Part shown: in pieces, positions 21,437 to 29,443 of the stretch
How positions within the stretch are numbered: the stretch's first letter is position 1
How the letters are laid out: each line of letters starts with the position of its first letter
Assembly: GCF_009711095.1 (NCBI RefSeq)
Contig: NZ_WMJZ01000027.1
Coordinates: 1-61,311, forward strand
Direction: 5' to 3'
Source: Intestinirhabdus alba
GTDB lineage: Bacteria; Pseudomonadota; Gammaproteobacteria; Enterobacterales; Enterobacteriaceae
DNA length: 61,311 nucleotides
Translations under genes and position numbers: made by a program
Notes under the pieces: model-generated
Databases searched by the model: none
The model's input: only the letters and a program-made list of their open reading frames with translations
Told to the model about the DNA's origin: nothing

Positions 21437-21952
21437 CTAGCGCGGCTTTTTCTTTATCTGAATGCTGTGGTCGTGCTGGCATCTTCCTGGATGGCGACAC
21501 GTTTCTACTTCCACGCACCTGGGGCAAAGCCCGTGCGCTTCTATCACGTTATGCCGCAGAGCAAACCCCATTCTGGCCGCCAGCCCGTGCAGAATATCCT
21601 CCACGCCGCCGGCGCTCTCTTCCTTTACCGACCCGCAGCGATCGCAGATAAACATTGCCGAGGTATGGGTTGGCTGATCGAAAAGATGGCACAACACATA
21701 GCTGTTGGTCGATTCCACCTTATGCACAAACCCCTGCTCCAGCAGAAAGTCGAGGGCGCGGTAAACCGTGGGCGGCTTGGCCTGCGGCTCGGCCTCCCGC
21801 AGCAGGTCGAGCAGATCGTAGGCGCTGATCGCGCCTTCCTGCAGGCTCATCAGGCGCAGCACTTCAAGGCGCTGTGGGGTTAACCGCACATTGCGTTGCG
21901 CGCAGAGTTTTTCAGCTTGCGCTAAAAGCTCTGACGTGGTGGTTTTTGCCAT
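21437..21952 (-). CDS. zur: Zinc uptake regulator Zur (Fur family)
   Basis: A zinc-loaded repressor of znuABC and zinc-free ribosomal protein genes. From the ATG at 21952 (MAKTTTSELLAQAEKLCAQR) it has 171 residues as in E. coli. The winged helix (VRLTPQRLEVLRLM, KPPTVYRALDFLLEQGFVHK) is followed by the zinc-binding part: HLFDQPTHTSAMFICDRCG, a second Cys pair CPRC, and the C-terminal CRHPGRCQHDHS. The 15 in-frame codons upstream are not conserved. The left end of the decayed element begins just upstream, where E. coli has yjbLM. Confidence 0.97.
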   Translation of the reverse strand: MAKTTTSELLAQAEKLCAQRNVRLTPQRLEVLRLMSLQEGAISAYDLLDLLREAEPQAKPPTVYRALDFLLEQGFVHKVESTNSYVLCHLFDQPTHTSAMFICDRCGSVKEESAGGVEDILHGLAARMGFALRHNVIEAHGLCPRCVEVETCRHPGRCQHDHSIQIKKKPR

Positions 21953-22129
21953 CTGGTCCCCGGATTGCGTGGAATAGGAAAGAGGCCACTTTACCATGTT
22001 CTGCCAAAAACGCCGAGATCGCGGAAGAAGGGCCTGCTGCAGGCGGTTTTTCTGCGCATATCCGGCGACGTCAGAAAGGGCGACGTGATCTTGATAAACA
22101 CCAACCGGCCAGCGCCCTGAGAGATTGCG

Positions 22130-22792
22130 TCCGCACTGATCGCCCGTTATAGGCGGTTTTCAGATCTTCCCAGTCGAATCCACGCTGTTTCGCCCCTTCC
22201 TGATTGCGATCGCCTTCAATCAGCACCACCGGCATGTTCGCCACCTGTGCGAAGTTGCGCGCGGGCGGCCAGCGTCGATTTAGACGGGTCAAAGCCTTCA
22301 TCGTCGCGGCGACCCAACAGCTTCCAGAGGAATTCTATTAGCGTGGTTTTACCGCTGCCCGGTTCGCCAACGATTTCCAGAAACGGGAAACTCTTGTGCT
22401 CATCCCCGCTTTATCGTTATCCAGCGCCCAGATCGGCAGGGGACGCTTTTTATCTGTGAACTGTGCGGCCAGTTGGCTTAACGCCTGTGCCGGGTAGTTG
22501 TTGCAGGTCATCAGGGAAACGGCGGCGATGCTGTGGTGGTGTAGTGCGATGGCGTCAAAAATGCCTTCAACCAAGCCATATTTCCTGCTGTTCTTCCAGC
22601 TTTAGCGCCGGCAGTTACCACCATAGCCAGCTATAAGCACCGTGGAAATTGGCTTTGCGATCGCCGAAGCGCTGCGGGCGGTCGATGATCCGTTCCCACC
22701 ATACGCTGTCAGCTAACTGAAAACGCACCGTGGTTGAGCCGATATCGCGCCGCGCGTCGTAATAGTTCTCCTGACGATAACAGCCCCGGTTA
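22130..22792 (-). pseudogene. Phage/satellite primase-helicase (Toprim plus P-loop), collapsed
   Basis: Fragments occur in three frames. The first is YRQENYYDARRDIGSTTVRF with DSVWWERIIDRPQRFGDRKA (22790-22620). The second is a Toprim core, VEGIFDAIALHHHSIAAVSL to WALDNDKAG (22574-22410). The third is a helicase P-loop GEPGSGKTTLIEFLWKLLG (22372-22316) followed by NMPVVLIEGDRNQEGAKQRG. The 5' end is missing: the piece starts directly at the antitoxin stop. An internal deletion joins the Toprim strand to the P-loop within about 40 bp. Frameshifts lie near 22280 and 22600. It is not functional. Confidence 0.75.
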
Positions 22793-23110
22793 TCAGGCAA
22801 ACACCACTTTCAGGCTGCCCGGTGTCCGGCGCGGTTTTCCTACCACGATCTGCACATCGCGCCCTAAGCGGGTCAGACATTCCAGCATTTTGGCTTCGCT
22901 GATGCCCCGGAACTGTCCACGTAGCATATTGGACAGTTTGGGTTGCGTCATCCCCAGCAGTTTTGCTGCTTGTTCCTGCGTCAGGCGACGGCTTTTAATG
23001 ATGTTGCCAATAATGGTGGCAAGCTGGGCTTTTACCAGCATTTCTTCGGCATCGTCTCTGCCAATGTCGGCATAAACGTTGCCGCTGCTGACTTCAATAT
23101 CATGGCTCAT
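22793..23110 (-). CDS. XRE/HigA-like antitoxin
   Basis: A 105-residue protein with a helix-turn-helix (LTQEQAAKLLGMTQPKLSNM, residues about 57-76) followed by LRGQFRGISEAKMLECLTRL, the pattern of HTH_37/HigA-type antitoxins encoded after their toxin. The start at 23110 (MSHDIEVSSG) is chosen because AAAGGAG lies 7-12 nt upstream; an in-frame ATG at 23128 falls inside the toxin gene. The toxin stop and this start are separated by one base (TAAT-ATG), so translation is coupled. The gene appears intact although its neighbours are broken. Confidence 0.82.
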   Translation of the reverse strand: MSHDIEVSSGNVYADIGRDDAEEMLVKAQLATIIGNIIKSRRLTQEQAAKLLGMTQPKLSNMLRGQFRGISEAKMLECLTRLGRDVQIVVGKPRRTPGSLKVVFA

Positions 23111-23111
23111 A

Positions 23112-23456
23112 TTATGCTCCTTTGGCATGGCTTTCTGCGGCTTTCAGCCGTTCGCGTATTTTGTCCATATCGGGCTTCGGCGTGGCAATTCCCGATGAAG
23201 ACTTTTTCTGGAATACGTGCAAAACATAAACGGCATCACCGAACTTAACGGTATACACTGCGCGATAAGTATCACCGAGAAAGTCTTCTACCACCTCAAG
23301 TACGCCAGCTCCACCAAACCCCTTCAGTGGCTTGGTCTGAGGATGCTTACCGCCTGCCTGTGCCAAATGCAGGGCATAGCCGAAAATATCCTGTACATCT
23401 TCGGGCAATGACTGGAGGTCTTTCTTGCTGCTACCAACCCAATATAGTGGCTTCAT
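23112..23456 (-). CDS. RelE/HigB-like toxin (phage Gp49-like family)
   Basis: The 114-residue protein KPLYWVGSSKKDLQSLPEDV...KPLKGFGGAGVLEVVEDF...YRAVYTVKFGDAVYVLHVFQKK follows the Gp49-like/HigB toxin pattern. These have a short helical N-terminus, then a beta sheet with the conserved G-x-G-V-x-E-x-x-E, YRxxY and VLHxFxKK strands. Family members are ribosome-dependent mRNA interferases; that activity is inferred here. It is toxin-first and overlaps the regulatory unit of the XRE antitoxin. No frame damage is visible. Confidence 0.82.
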   Translation of the reverse strand: MKPLYWVGSSKKDLQSLPEDVQDIFGYALHLAQAGGKHPQTKPLKGFGGAGVLEVVEDFLGDTYRAVYTVKFGDAVYVLHVFQKKSSSGIATPKPDMDKIRERLKAAESHAKGA

Positions 23457-23461
23457 CCGCG

Positions 23462-23758
23462 TTATCCATGCGTTAAATTATACCTATATGGGTATGATTT
23501 AACATGGCTAATGGTCAATGTATAGTCAAGCGGGATGGGGAATATATTGAATAAATTCATGTAGATGGCGGTCCATTCAGTGCTACGTTCCAGCCTGTCC
23601 ATATGCTTTTCCGCTTCTTCCAGCAGGTCTTTTACATCGTGATGGTACTCCGTGCCATCGGCCCGATCCAACAGGGCGTCCTGGAAGTCGTAAAAGGCTT
23701 CGCGCAGAGCAGCTTGTGTGGTCCGCAGTGTTTCCAGTCTGGCGTTGATGTTGTTCAT
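23462..23758 (-). CDS. Unrecognised small protein of the element (98 aa), 3' end probably altered
   Basis: I do not recognise this gene. The first ~65 residues are acidic and helical (MNNINARLETLRTTQAALRE, then a block ending LLEEAEKHMDRLERSTEW), suggesting a coiled-coil-like small cytosolic protein. The last ~35 residues (NLFNIFPIPLDYTLTISHVK onward) are compositionally different and run through the palindromic toxin-antitoxin promoter, so the true C-terminus has probably been lost by frameshift or deletion. Its start overlaps the stop of the preceding ORF (TAATG), indicating translational coupling. Confidence 0.5.
   Translation of the reverse strand: MNNINARLETLRTTQAALREAFYDFQDALLDRADGTEYHHDVKDLLEEAEKHMDRLERSTEWTAIYMNLFNIFPIPLDYTLTISHVKSYPYRYNLTHG
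23477..23495 (-). promoter_or_regulatory. Toxin-antitoxin promoter with palindromic operator
   Basis: ATACC-N6-GGTAT is a perfect inverted repeat at 23480-23495. On the minus strand it overlaps a consensus -10 TATAAT (23482-23477) about 20 bp before the toxin ATG at 23456. This fits autorepression by the HigA-like antitoxin. The -35 is not clear. Confidence 0.5.
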
Positions 23759-23994
23759 TATGCCGCCTTCATGCCGGTAGGGGTCAACATATAGTGGCCC
23801 CAGTGGGTTTTCTTCATGTAACCGGCCAGTTCCATCTGCGTCACAATAAATTCCGCGTTAACCATCTCCACGTCAGCGTAGTCGGCCAGATCGCGCAGCG
23901 GCCATGTACTGCGGAGGCTGGCTTTAGTCATTGCGTCCCTGATGAGTCGTACGGAGTCTGTCATTGGGCGGGATCTGGTGGTCTGAATGGTCAT
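23758..23994 (-). CDS. Unrecognised small protein of the element (78 aa)
   Basis: The 78-residue ORF has a pattern like a small winged-helix fold: SLRSTWPLRDLADYADVEMV, then AEFIVTQMELAGYMKKTHWG with a beta-wing-like HYMLTPTGMKAA. A DNA-binding role is possible but not shown. An internal ATG (MTDSVRLIRD) at residue 11 is an alternative start. The stop overlaps the next start as TAATG. It lies directly downstream of the integrase pseudogene. Confidence 0.5.
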   Translation of the reverse strand: MTIQTTRSRPMTDSVRLIRDAMTKASLRSTWPLRDLADYADVEMVNAEFIVTQMELAGYMKKTHWGHYMLTPTGMKAA

Positions 23995-24035
23995 GGTGTA
24001 ATGCTATTTGCGCTGTTGCTGGCCAGCGTAGCGAT

Positions 24036-24964
24036 CTACTTTTTCGTTTTTTTGTGCAGCGTAGTGAATTTGTTATGCAGGGTTTTGGGGAAAAGTTCGG
24101 TGTATACCTGCCTGAGCACTGGCCGGTAACCTGTGCGACTTCCTCAATGCTGAAGCTGGCCTCAAATAGCCGACTGGCCCCTTCTCGTCGCATATCGTGG
24201 TAACGTAAATCCTGAATACCCAGCGCATTACGCACACGCTGGAAGCCTGCGGTAACCGAGCGGGAATTATAGGGGAATATGAGTTCATCGGTTTTTGGCT
24301 GACGCTGTACTATTTCCCACGCTTCTCCCAGCAGAGGAACCAGCATATGGTTGCCCGTTTTTTTGCGCGGATCTTTACGGTCGCGGGCGAGAACAGCGTG
24401 CTGTTGTTCGTCGATATCTTCCCAACGCAGTTTGCAAACCTTCCCGATCCGCATACAGCTCAAAATAGAGAAGTTCAGAATGTCACCATAAGGGATTTTA
24501 GCCTCGCGGTGTTCACTACGTTTACGCAATCCGGCGAGCATTCTGTCCAGTTCATCGTTAATGGGTCTGCGGCTGCGGCGTTGGGATTTGCCGATAAGCC
24601 CCATTTCAATGAGTCGTGGGTGCGCTTCATAAGCTGGATTTCCACTGTAGTTGATATCATAAACGGGCCTGGCGGTAGCCAGAACGGAGGAAAGGTAGCT
24701 GACATCGTGGCTGACAGTAGCAGGGCCTGCGCCAGCACCGTTCCGGTGGCAGCAATGTTCAATAACATGTGCAGTGGAGAGTTCAGACAGGATGATACCG
24801 GCGATGTGGCAGTTGACCAGCATATCCAGTACGTAACGTTTAGTACGACCAGCTTTGCCGCCGAGGTTAGGATCGCTAATGTAGCGCTTTATTAACTCAC
24901 CTACGGTGATTTTACTGGCATCATCGTCTCTTGGGAGGGCCATTTTCTTCCGGTTCGGCAACAC
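24036..24964 (-). pseudogene. Tyrosine site-specific integrase, frameshifted at its C-terminal active site
   Basis: A core-binding domain is followed by a catalytic domain with SCMRIGKVCKLRWEDID (catalytic Arg; the usual Glu after RIG is Lys), the KKTG lysine turn, and HDMRREGASRLFEASFSIEE (His-x-x-Arg). After EEVAQVTGQ the frame is lost. The expected ending VYTELFPKTLHNKFTTLHKK, with the nucleophilic Tyr, is found in another frame ending at the TAG at 24036. The segment that normally links G-H to the Tyr is also shortened. The original frame reads on to 23924 as nonsense. The GTG at 24964 has a GAGGAG site; an ATG lies at 24943. An N-terminal arm-binding domain seems absent. Inactive. Confidence 0.8.
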
Positions 24965-25191
24965 GCCTGGCTCCTCATGTCTTGGCTAACGCCAGTTTTC
25001 CAAACGTCTGGTTTTCCCGGTAGATATACTTACCTTTTTCCCTGATGCCGACGAGACCTCAATGAGCCACCAGCACGGGCGTTTCTCTATGCTATAGTAG
25101 GCCCTATTCCATTTCATTCGCTTCCGTTGACACCCATTCACCCGGGGCCGTCAGGGGGTCGGGACTGCCAAAATTCGCTAAAAGTTTAAAC

Positions 25192-26229
25192 ATGCAGCAA
25201 AATAAAGAACCGCAAAACGCATCACAGACCAGCGTGATACCTGAGAAATCAGCCCTATACCCCGCCCACCGTTTCTCCGTCGCCCCGATGCTCGACTGGA
25301 CCGACAGACATTGCCGCTATTTTTTGCGCCTGCTGTCCCGCCAGACCCTGCTCTACACCGAAATGGTCACGACCGGGGCGATCGTTCACGGCAAAGGCGA
25401 TTATCTGGCCTATAGCGAGGAAGAGCATCCGGTGGCCCTGCAGCTTGGCGGCAGCGATCCGTCTCAGCTTGCGCAGTGCGCGAAGCTGGCGGAAGAGCGC
25501 GGCTATGACGAGATCAACCTTAACGTCGGCTGCCCGTCGGACCGCGTCCAGAACGGCATGTTTGGTGCCTGTCTGATGGGCAACGCCCCGCTGGTGGCGG
25601 AGTGCGTGAAGGCCATGCGTGATGCGGTGTCGATTCCGGTCACCGTCAAAACCCGTATTGGCATTGACGATCGGGACAGCTACGCCTTTCTCTGCGATTT
25701 TATCGAGACCGTTTCCGTCAGCGGCGGCTGTGAGGCGTTTATTATCCACGCGCGCAAGGCCTGGCTTTCAGGGCTAAGTCCAAAGGAAAACCGGGAAATA
25801 CCGCCGCTGGACTATCCGCGCGTATACCAGCTGAAGCGCGATTTTTCGCATCTGACGATGTCGATCAACGGCGGCATCAGATCGCTGGAGGAAGCGAAAG
25901 CGCATCTGCAGCATATGGACGGGGTGATGGTGGGGCGCGAGGCCTATCAGAATCCGGGAATGCTGGCCGCCGTTGACCGCGAAATCTTCGGTACGGCGAG
26001 CGCCGGTGCCGATCCGGTTGCCGTGGTGCGGGCGATGTACCCCTATATAGAAGGCGAACTTAGCCGGGGAACATATCTTGGGCACATTACCCGACATATG
26101 CTCGGCCTGTTCCAGGGGATTCCGGGCGCGCGCCAGTGGCGTCGCTATCTGAGTGAAAATGCGCACAAGGCCGGGGCCGATATCAAGGTGCTGGAAGAGG
26201 CGCTGAAGCGGGTGGCGGATAAGCGTTAA
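25192..26229 (+). CDS. dusA: tRNA-dihydrouridine(20/20a) synthase DusA
   Basis: An FMN enzyme that reduces U20/U20a in the D-loop of tRNAs. The 345-residue product has the TIM-barrel signatures [31 protein letters not shown] (catalytic Cys in VGCPS), [26 protein letters not shown] and SINGGI. The first ~26 residues differ from E. coli, which fits use of the gene's 5' end as an integration site. A -10-like TATAGT lies near 25093-25098. The ribosome binding site is poor. Confidence 0.97.
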   Translation: MQQNKEPQNASQTSVIPEKSALYPAHRFSVAPMLDWTDRHCRYFLRLLSRQTLLYTEMVTTGAIVHGKGDYLAYSEEEHPVALQLGGSDPSQLAQCAKLAEERGYDEINLNVGCPSDRVQNGMFGACLMGNAPLVAECVKAMRDAVSIPVTVKTRIGIDDRDSYAFLCDFIETVSVSGGCEAFIIHARKAWLSGLSPKENREIPPLDYPRVYQLKRDFSHLTMSINGGIRSLEEAKAHLQHMDGVMVGREAYQNPGMLAAVDREIFGTASAGADPVAVVRAMYPYIEGELSRGTYLGHITRHMLGLFQGIPGARQWRRYLSENAHKAGADIKVLEEALKRVADKR

Positions 26230-26310
26230 CGTTTCGCTAAAACCTGGTCAATTACGCCACACGCCGCGCCGATTCGTCATGTTTTTGTTTTAAAATTAAT
26301 ATATTAATTC

Positions 26311-26326
26311 TGGCACGTTTTTTGTA
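26311..26326 (+). promoter_or_regulatory. Sigma-54 promoter of pspG
   Basis: TGGCACG-TTTT-TTGTA matches the TGGCACG-N4-TTGCW consensus, with the -12 GC read as GT. It lies 38 bp upstream of the pspG ATG. In E. coli pspG is a PspF/sigma-54 dependent phage-shock gene. Confidence 0.85.
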
Positions 26327-26363
26327 AGACTCCCGGCAAGGCGTCCTTTTCCGGGAGAATACA

Positions 26364-26606
26364 ATGCTGGAGCTTCTTTTCGTACTGGGTTTTTTTGTCA
26401 TGCTCACCGTGACCGGCGTGTCGCTGTTGAGAATTTTGTTGGCGCTGGTTGTGGCAACCGCAGTGATGTTTCTGGGCGGTATGGTGGCCCTGATGTTCAA
26501 GCTGCTGCCCTGGCTGCTGCTGGCGGTCGTTGTCGCGTGGGTGATTAAGGCGCTGAAAAAGCCAAAAATAGTAAAATATCAGCGGGATAGCCGCTGGCGT
26601 TATTAG
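26364..26606 (+). CDS. pspG: Phage shock protein G
   Basis: The 80-residue inner-membrane protein has about three hydrophobic segments, matching E. coli PspG (MLELLFVLGFFVMLTVTGVS and the C-terminal YQRDSRWRY). It is an effector of the phage-shock response to inner-membrane stress, lowering proton-motive-force use. It is preceded by a CGGGAGAA ribosome binding site and a sigma-54 promoter, and is monocistronic. Confidence 0.95.
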   Translation: MLELLFVLGFFVMLTVTGVSLLRILLALVVATAVMFLGGMVALMFKLLPWLLLAVVVAWVIKALKKPKIVKYQRDSRWRY

Positions 26607-26659
26607 GGCCACTGTCGAACGCTCAGGCACTTACTCTGCCTGCCGGTGAATCATAAAAA

Positions 26660-26703
26660 GCCGCGGCGCTCTCCTGAACAGATGACAAAGCGCGGGGCGT
26701 TTT
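26660..26703. terminator. Probable terminator between pspG and qorA
   Basis: The imperfect stem GCCGCGGCGCT / AGCGCGGGGC is followed by GTTTT on the plus strand and preceded by AAAAAG, so it could serve pspG and, less well, converging qorA. Confidence 0.4.
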
Positions 26704-26824
26704 AGCGCGTCGCCGTGTGTTTTTCAGGCGCTCACATCAACGTATAGCCCTGCGCACGCCGCTGAGGCGTGGCGGGCAGAAAGGCGTAGCGCCTACCCCG
26801 GCCGTCGAATAAAGCGCTTCAGGC

Positions 26825-27811
26825 TCAGGAGGGAATTAACAGGCTCGATCCCTGAGTCTGCCGGCTCTCCAGCGTCTCATGCGCGCGGCGGGCGTCCTGC
26901 AGCGCAAACTTCTGGCTTTCGGGCACCTCTACCTTAATTACGCCGCTGGCAATTAGCGAAAACAGCTCGTTGCTGGCTTCGGTCAGCTCGTCCCGGTTGG
27001 TGACGTAGCCCTGCAGGGAAGGGCGCGTGACGTACAGCGAACCTTTCTGGTTCAGAATGCCTAAATTCACCCCGGTCACCGGCCCAGAAGCATTGCCGAA
27101 GCTGACCATCAGGCCACGCCGCTGCAGGCAGTCCAGCGAGGCCTCCCAGGTGTCTTTGCCTACGGAGTCATAAACCACCCGCACCTTTTTCCCGCCGGTT
27201 ATCGCCTTTACGCGCTCAGCGATGCTCTCCTCGCGGTAGTTAATCACCTGCCAGGCCCCGGCATCCAGCGCCCGCTGCGCCTTTTGCGCGCTGCCGACGG
27301 TGCCGATCAGCTTCGCTCCCAGCGCCTTCGCCCACTGGCAGGCGATCAGCCCGACGCCGCCCGCGGCCGCATGAAACAGGAACGGCTCGTCGGGCTGAAT
27401 TTCATAAGTTTTGCGCAGCAGATAAAAGACCGTCAGCCCTTTCAGAAAGGAGGCGGCGGCCTGCTCAAAAGAGATGGCGGCAGGTAAAATCGCCGCCTTA
27501 TCGGCCGGGACGTTATGCACTGAGCTATAGGCCCCCAGAGCGGACTGGGCATAGACCACCCGGTCCCCGGCTTTGATATGGGTAACGCCGCGGCCAACCC
27601 GGCTTACGACGCCCGCCGCCTCTGTTCCCAGTCCGCTGGGCAGCGCGGGAGGCGGGTAAAGTCCATTGCGGATATAGGTGTCGATATAGTTAAGGCCGAT
27701 CGCTTTGTTCTCAACCTGGATCTCATTCTCTGCCGGATCGGCCGGCGTGAAGTCTATCGCCTGCAGCACTTCAGGGCCGCCGTGCCGATGAAATTCAATT
27801 CGTGTAGCCAT
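26825..27811 (-). CDS. qorA: NADPH:quinone oxidoreductase
   Basis: A zinc-free medium-chain dehydrogenase/reductase that reduces quinones with NADPH. From the ATG at 27811 (MATRIEFHRHGGPEVLQAID) it has 328 residues, one more than E. coli. The nucleotide-binding motif is LFHAAAGGVGLIACQWAKAL. Family blocks GLGTEAAGVVSRVG, AGDRVVYAQSALGAYSS and VYDSVGKDTWEASLDCLQRR are present. Thirteen in-frame upstream codons are ignored because they lack homology. It is divergent from dnaB; the starts are only 65 bp apart. Confidence 0.96.
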   Translation of the reverse strand: MATRIEFHRHGGPEVLQAIDFTPADPAENEIQVENKAIGLNYIDTYIRNGLYPPPALPSGLGTEAAGVVSRVGRGVTHIKAGDRVVYAQSALGAYSSVHNVPADKAAILPAAISFEQAAASFLKGLTVFYLLRKTYEIQPDEPFLFHAAAGGVGLIACQWAKALGAKLIGTVGSAQKAQRALDAGAWQVINYREESIAERVKAITGGKKVRVVYDSVGKDTWEASLDCLQRRGLMVSFGNASGPVTGVNLGILNQKGSLYVTRPSLQGYVTNRDELTEASNELFSLIASGVIKVEVPESQKFALQDARRAHETLESRQTQGSSLLIPS

Positions 27812-27876
27812 GCTTCCTCCAGAAAGAAATGTGGTAATCTTTCGACCCAATCATTATCTCGGTAACCCCATTCACT

Positions 27877-29292
27877 ATGGCAGGAAATAAACCCTTCAAC
27901 AAACAACAGACTGACGTCCGTGACCGCGATCCGCAGGTTGCCGGGCTGAAAGTGCCGCCGCACTCGATTGAAGCGGAACAGTCGGTGTTGGGCGGTTTAA
28001 TGCTGGATAACGAACGCTGGGACGACGTCGCCGAGCGGGTGGTGGCGGATGATTTTTATACCCGTCCGCACCGGCACATCTTTACGGAGATGGGGCGGCT
28101 GCAGGAGGGCGGTAGCCCGATTGACCTGATTACGCTGGCGGAGTCGCTGGAGCGCCAGGGGCAGCTGGACAGCGTCGGCGGGTTCGCCTATCTGGCGGAG
28201 CTGTCGAAAAACACCCCCAGCGCGGCGAACATTAGCGCCTATGCCGACATCGTGCGGGAACGCGCCGTGGTGCGCGAGATGATCTCCGTTGCCAACGAGA
28301 TTGCCGAAGCCGGCTTCGATCCGCAGGGGCGCACCAGCGAAGATCTGCTCGACCTCGCCGAATCGCGGGTGTTCAAAATTGCCGAAAGCCGGGCCAATAA
28401 GGACGAGGGGCCGAAAAATATCGCCGAGGTGCTCGACGCCACCGTGGCGCGTATTGAGCAGCTTTTCCAGCAGCCCCACGACGGCGTCACCGGCGTTAAC
28501 ACGGGCTATGACGATCTGAACAAAAAAACCGCTGGCCTGCAGCCTTCGGATCTGATTATTGTTGCGGCGCGCCCCTCGATGGGGAAAACCACCTTTGCGA
28601 TGAACCTTGTCGAGAACGCGGCGATGCTACAGGATAAGCCGGTGCTGGTTTTCAGCCTTGAGATGCCCTCCGAGCAGATTATGATGCGTTCTCTGGCGTC
28701 GCTGTCGCGGGTGGATCAGACGCGCATTCGTACCGGCCAGTTGGACGATGAGGACTGGGCGCGCATCTCCGGCACCATGGGAATTCTGCTGGAAAAACGT
28801 AACATCTATATCGATGACTCCTCCGGTCTGACGCCGACGGAGGTGCGCTCCCGCGCCCGCCGCATCGCCCGCGAGCACGGCGGCATCGGTCTGATCATGA
28901 TCGACTACCTGCAGCTGATGCGCGTGCCCTCTCTGACCGATAACCGTACGCTGGAGATCGCTGAAATATCCCGCTCGCTAAAGGCGCTGGCCAAAGAGCT
29001 TAGCGTGCCGGTGGTGGCGCTGTCGCAGCTTAACCGCTCGCTGGAGCAGCGCGCCGATAAGCGCCCGGTAAACTCCGACCTGCGTGAGTCCGGCTCTATC
29101 GAGCAGGACGCCGACTTGATTATGTTTATCTATCGTGATGAGGTGTATCACGAAAACAGCGATCTGAAGGGCATTGCGGAAATCATCATTGGTAAGCAGC
29201 GTAACGGCCCTATCGGCACGGTTAGGCTGACCTTTAACGGACAATGGTCGCGCTTTGATAACTATGCCGGCCCGCAGTACGACGACGAATAA
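27877..29292 (+). CDS. dnaB: Replicative DNA helicase
   Basis: The hexameric 5'-3' helicase that unwinds DNA at the replication fork and binds DnaG and DnaC. The 471-residue product equals E. coli DnaB. The N-terminal collar domain (PPHSIEAEQSVLGGLMLDNE) is followed by a linker and a RecA-like motor with Walker A ARPSMGKTT, Walker B LIMIDYLQLM, VALSQLNRSLEQRADKRP and the IIGKQRNGPIG motif near the end. No intein is present. alr follows after a 120-bp repeat element. Confidence 0.99.
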   Translation: MAGNKPFNKQQTDVRDRDPQVAGLKVPPHSIEAEQSVLGGLMLDNERWDDVAERVVADDFYTRPHRHIFTEMGRLQEGGSPIDLITLAESLERQGQLDSVGGFAYLAELSKNTPSAANISAYADIVRERAVVREMISVANEIAEAGFDPQGRTSEDLLDLAESRVFKIAESRANKDEGPKNIAEVLDATVARIEQLFQQPHDGVTGVNTGYDDLNKKTAGLQPSDLIIVAARPSMGKTTFAMNLVENAAMLQDKPVLVFSLEMPSEQIMMRSLASLSRVDQTRIRTGQLDDEDWARISGTMGILLEKRNIYIDDSSGLTPTEVRSRARRIAREHGGIGLIMIDYLQLMRVPSLTDNRTLEIAEISRSLKALAKELSVPVVALSQLNRSLEQRADKRPVNSDLRESGSIEQDADLIMFIYRDEVYHENSDLKGIAEIIIGKQRNGPIGTVRLTFNGQWSRFDNYAGPQYDDE

Positions 29293-29295
29293 ATA

Positions 29296-29416
29296 ATTTG
29301 GCTATTTTATTTGCGATTTTGGGATTGGGCAGTGCTCGCCATCCTCACGTACTTCAGTACGCTCCGGTGGCTGCGCGCTGGCCGCACCCAAACTCGCTGC
29401 AACAATAACGCCAAAT
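29296..29416. repeat. ~120-bp repeat element, copy 1 (dnaB-alr gap)
   Basis: It is bounded by ATTTGGC (29296-29302) and its exact complement GCCAAAT (29410-29416). The centre has CCTCACGTACTTCAGTACGC, then TCCGGTGGCTGCGCGCTGGC. A second copy with the same internal blocks but different termini lies at 36141-36260. It fills almost the whole dnaB-alr gap, just upstream of the alr ribosome binding site. I do not know a name for this family. Confidence 0.7.
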
Positions 29417-29443
29417 TTGAGAAAAATAATTCAAGGAATTCAA

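Larger units (their letters stand above)
22000..25000 (-). mobile_element. Decayed integrated element upstream of dusA
   Basis: Between zur and dusA lies a block with prophage or satellite content, all on the minus strand: integrase pseudogene nearest dusA, two small coupled ORFs, a toxin-antitoxin pair, then a collapsed primase-helicase gene. Integrases next to dusA commonly use its 5' end as attachment site, which is established for dusA-associated islands. Here dusA diverges from E. coli only before [12 protein letters not shown], consistent with an element-supplied 5' end. I could not find a second copy of the dusA 5' sequence near zur, so one attachment site is lost or unrecognisable. 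Ends are approximate. Confidence 0.65.

Noticed and set aside
23111-23128. Upstream ATG (MPKEHNM) as antitoxin start
   Set aside because: It falls inside the toxin gene and lacks a ribosome binding site, whereas the ATG at 23110 has AAGGAG at proper spacing.
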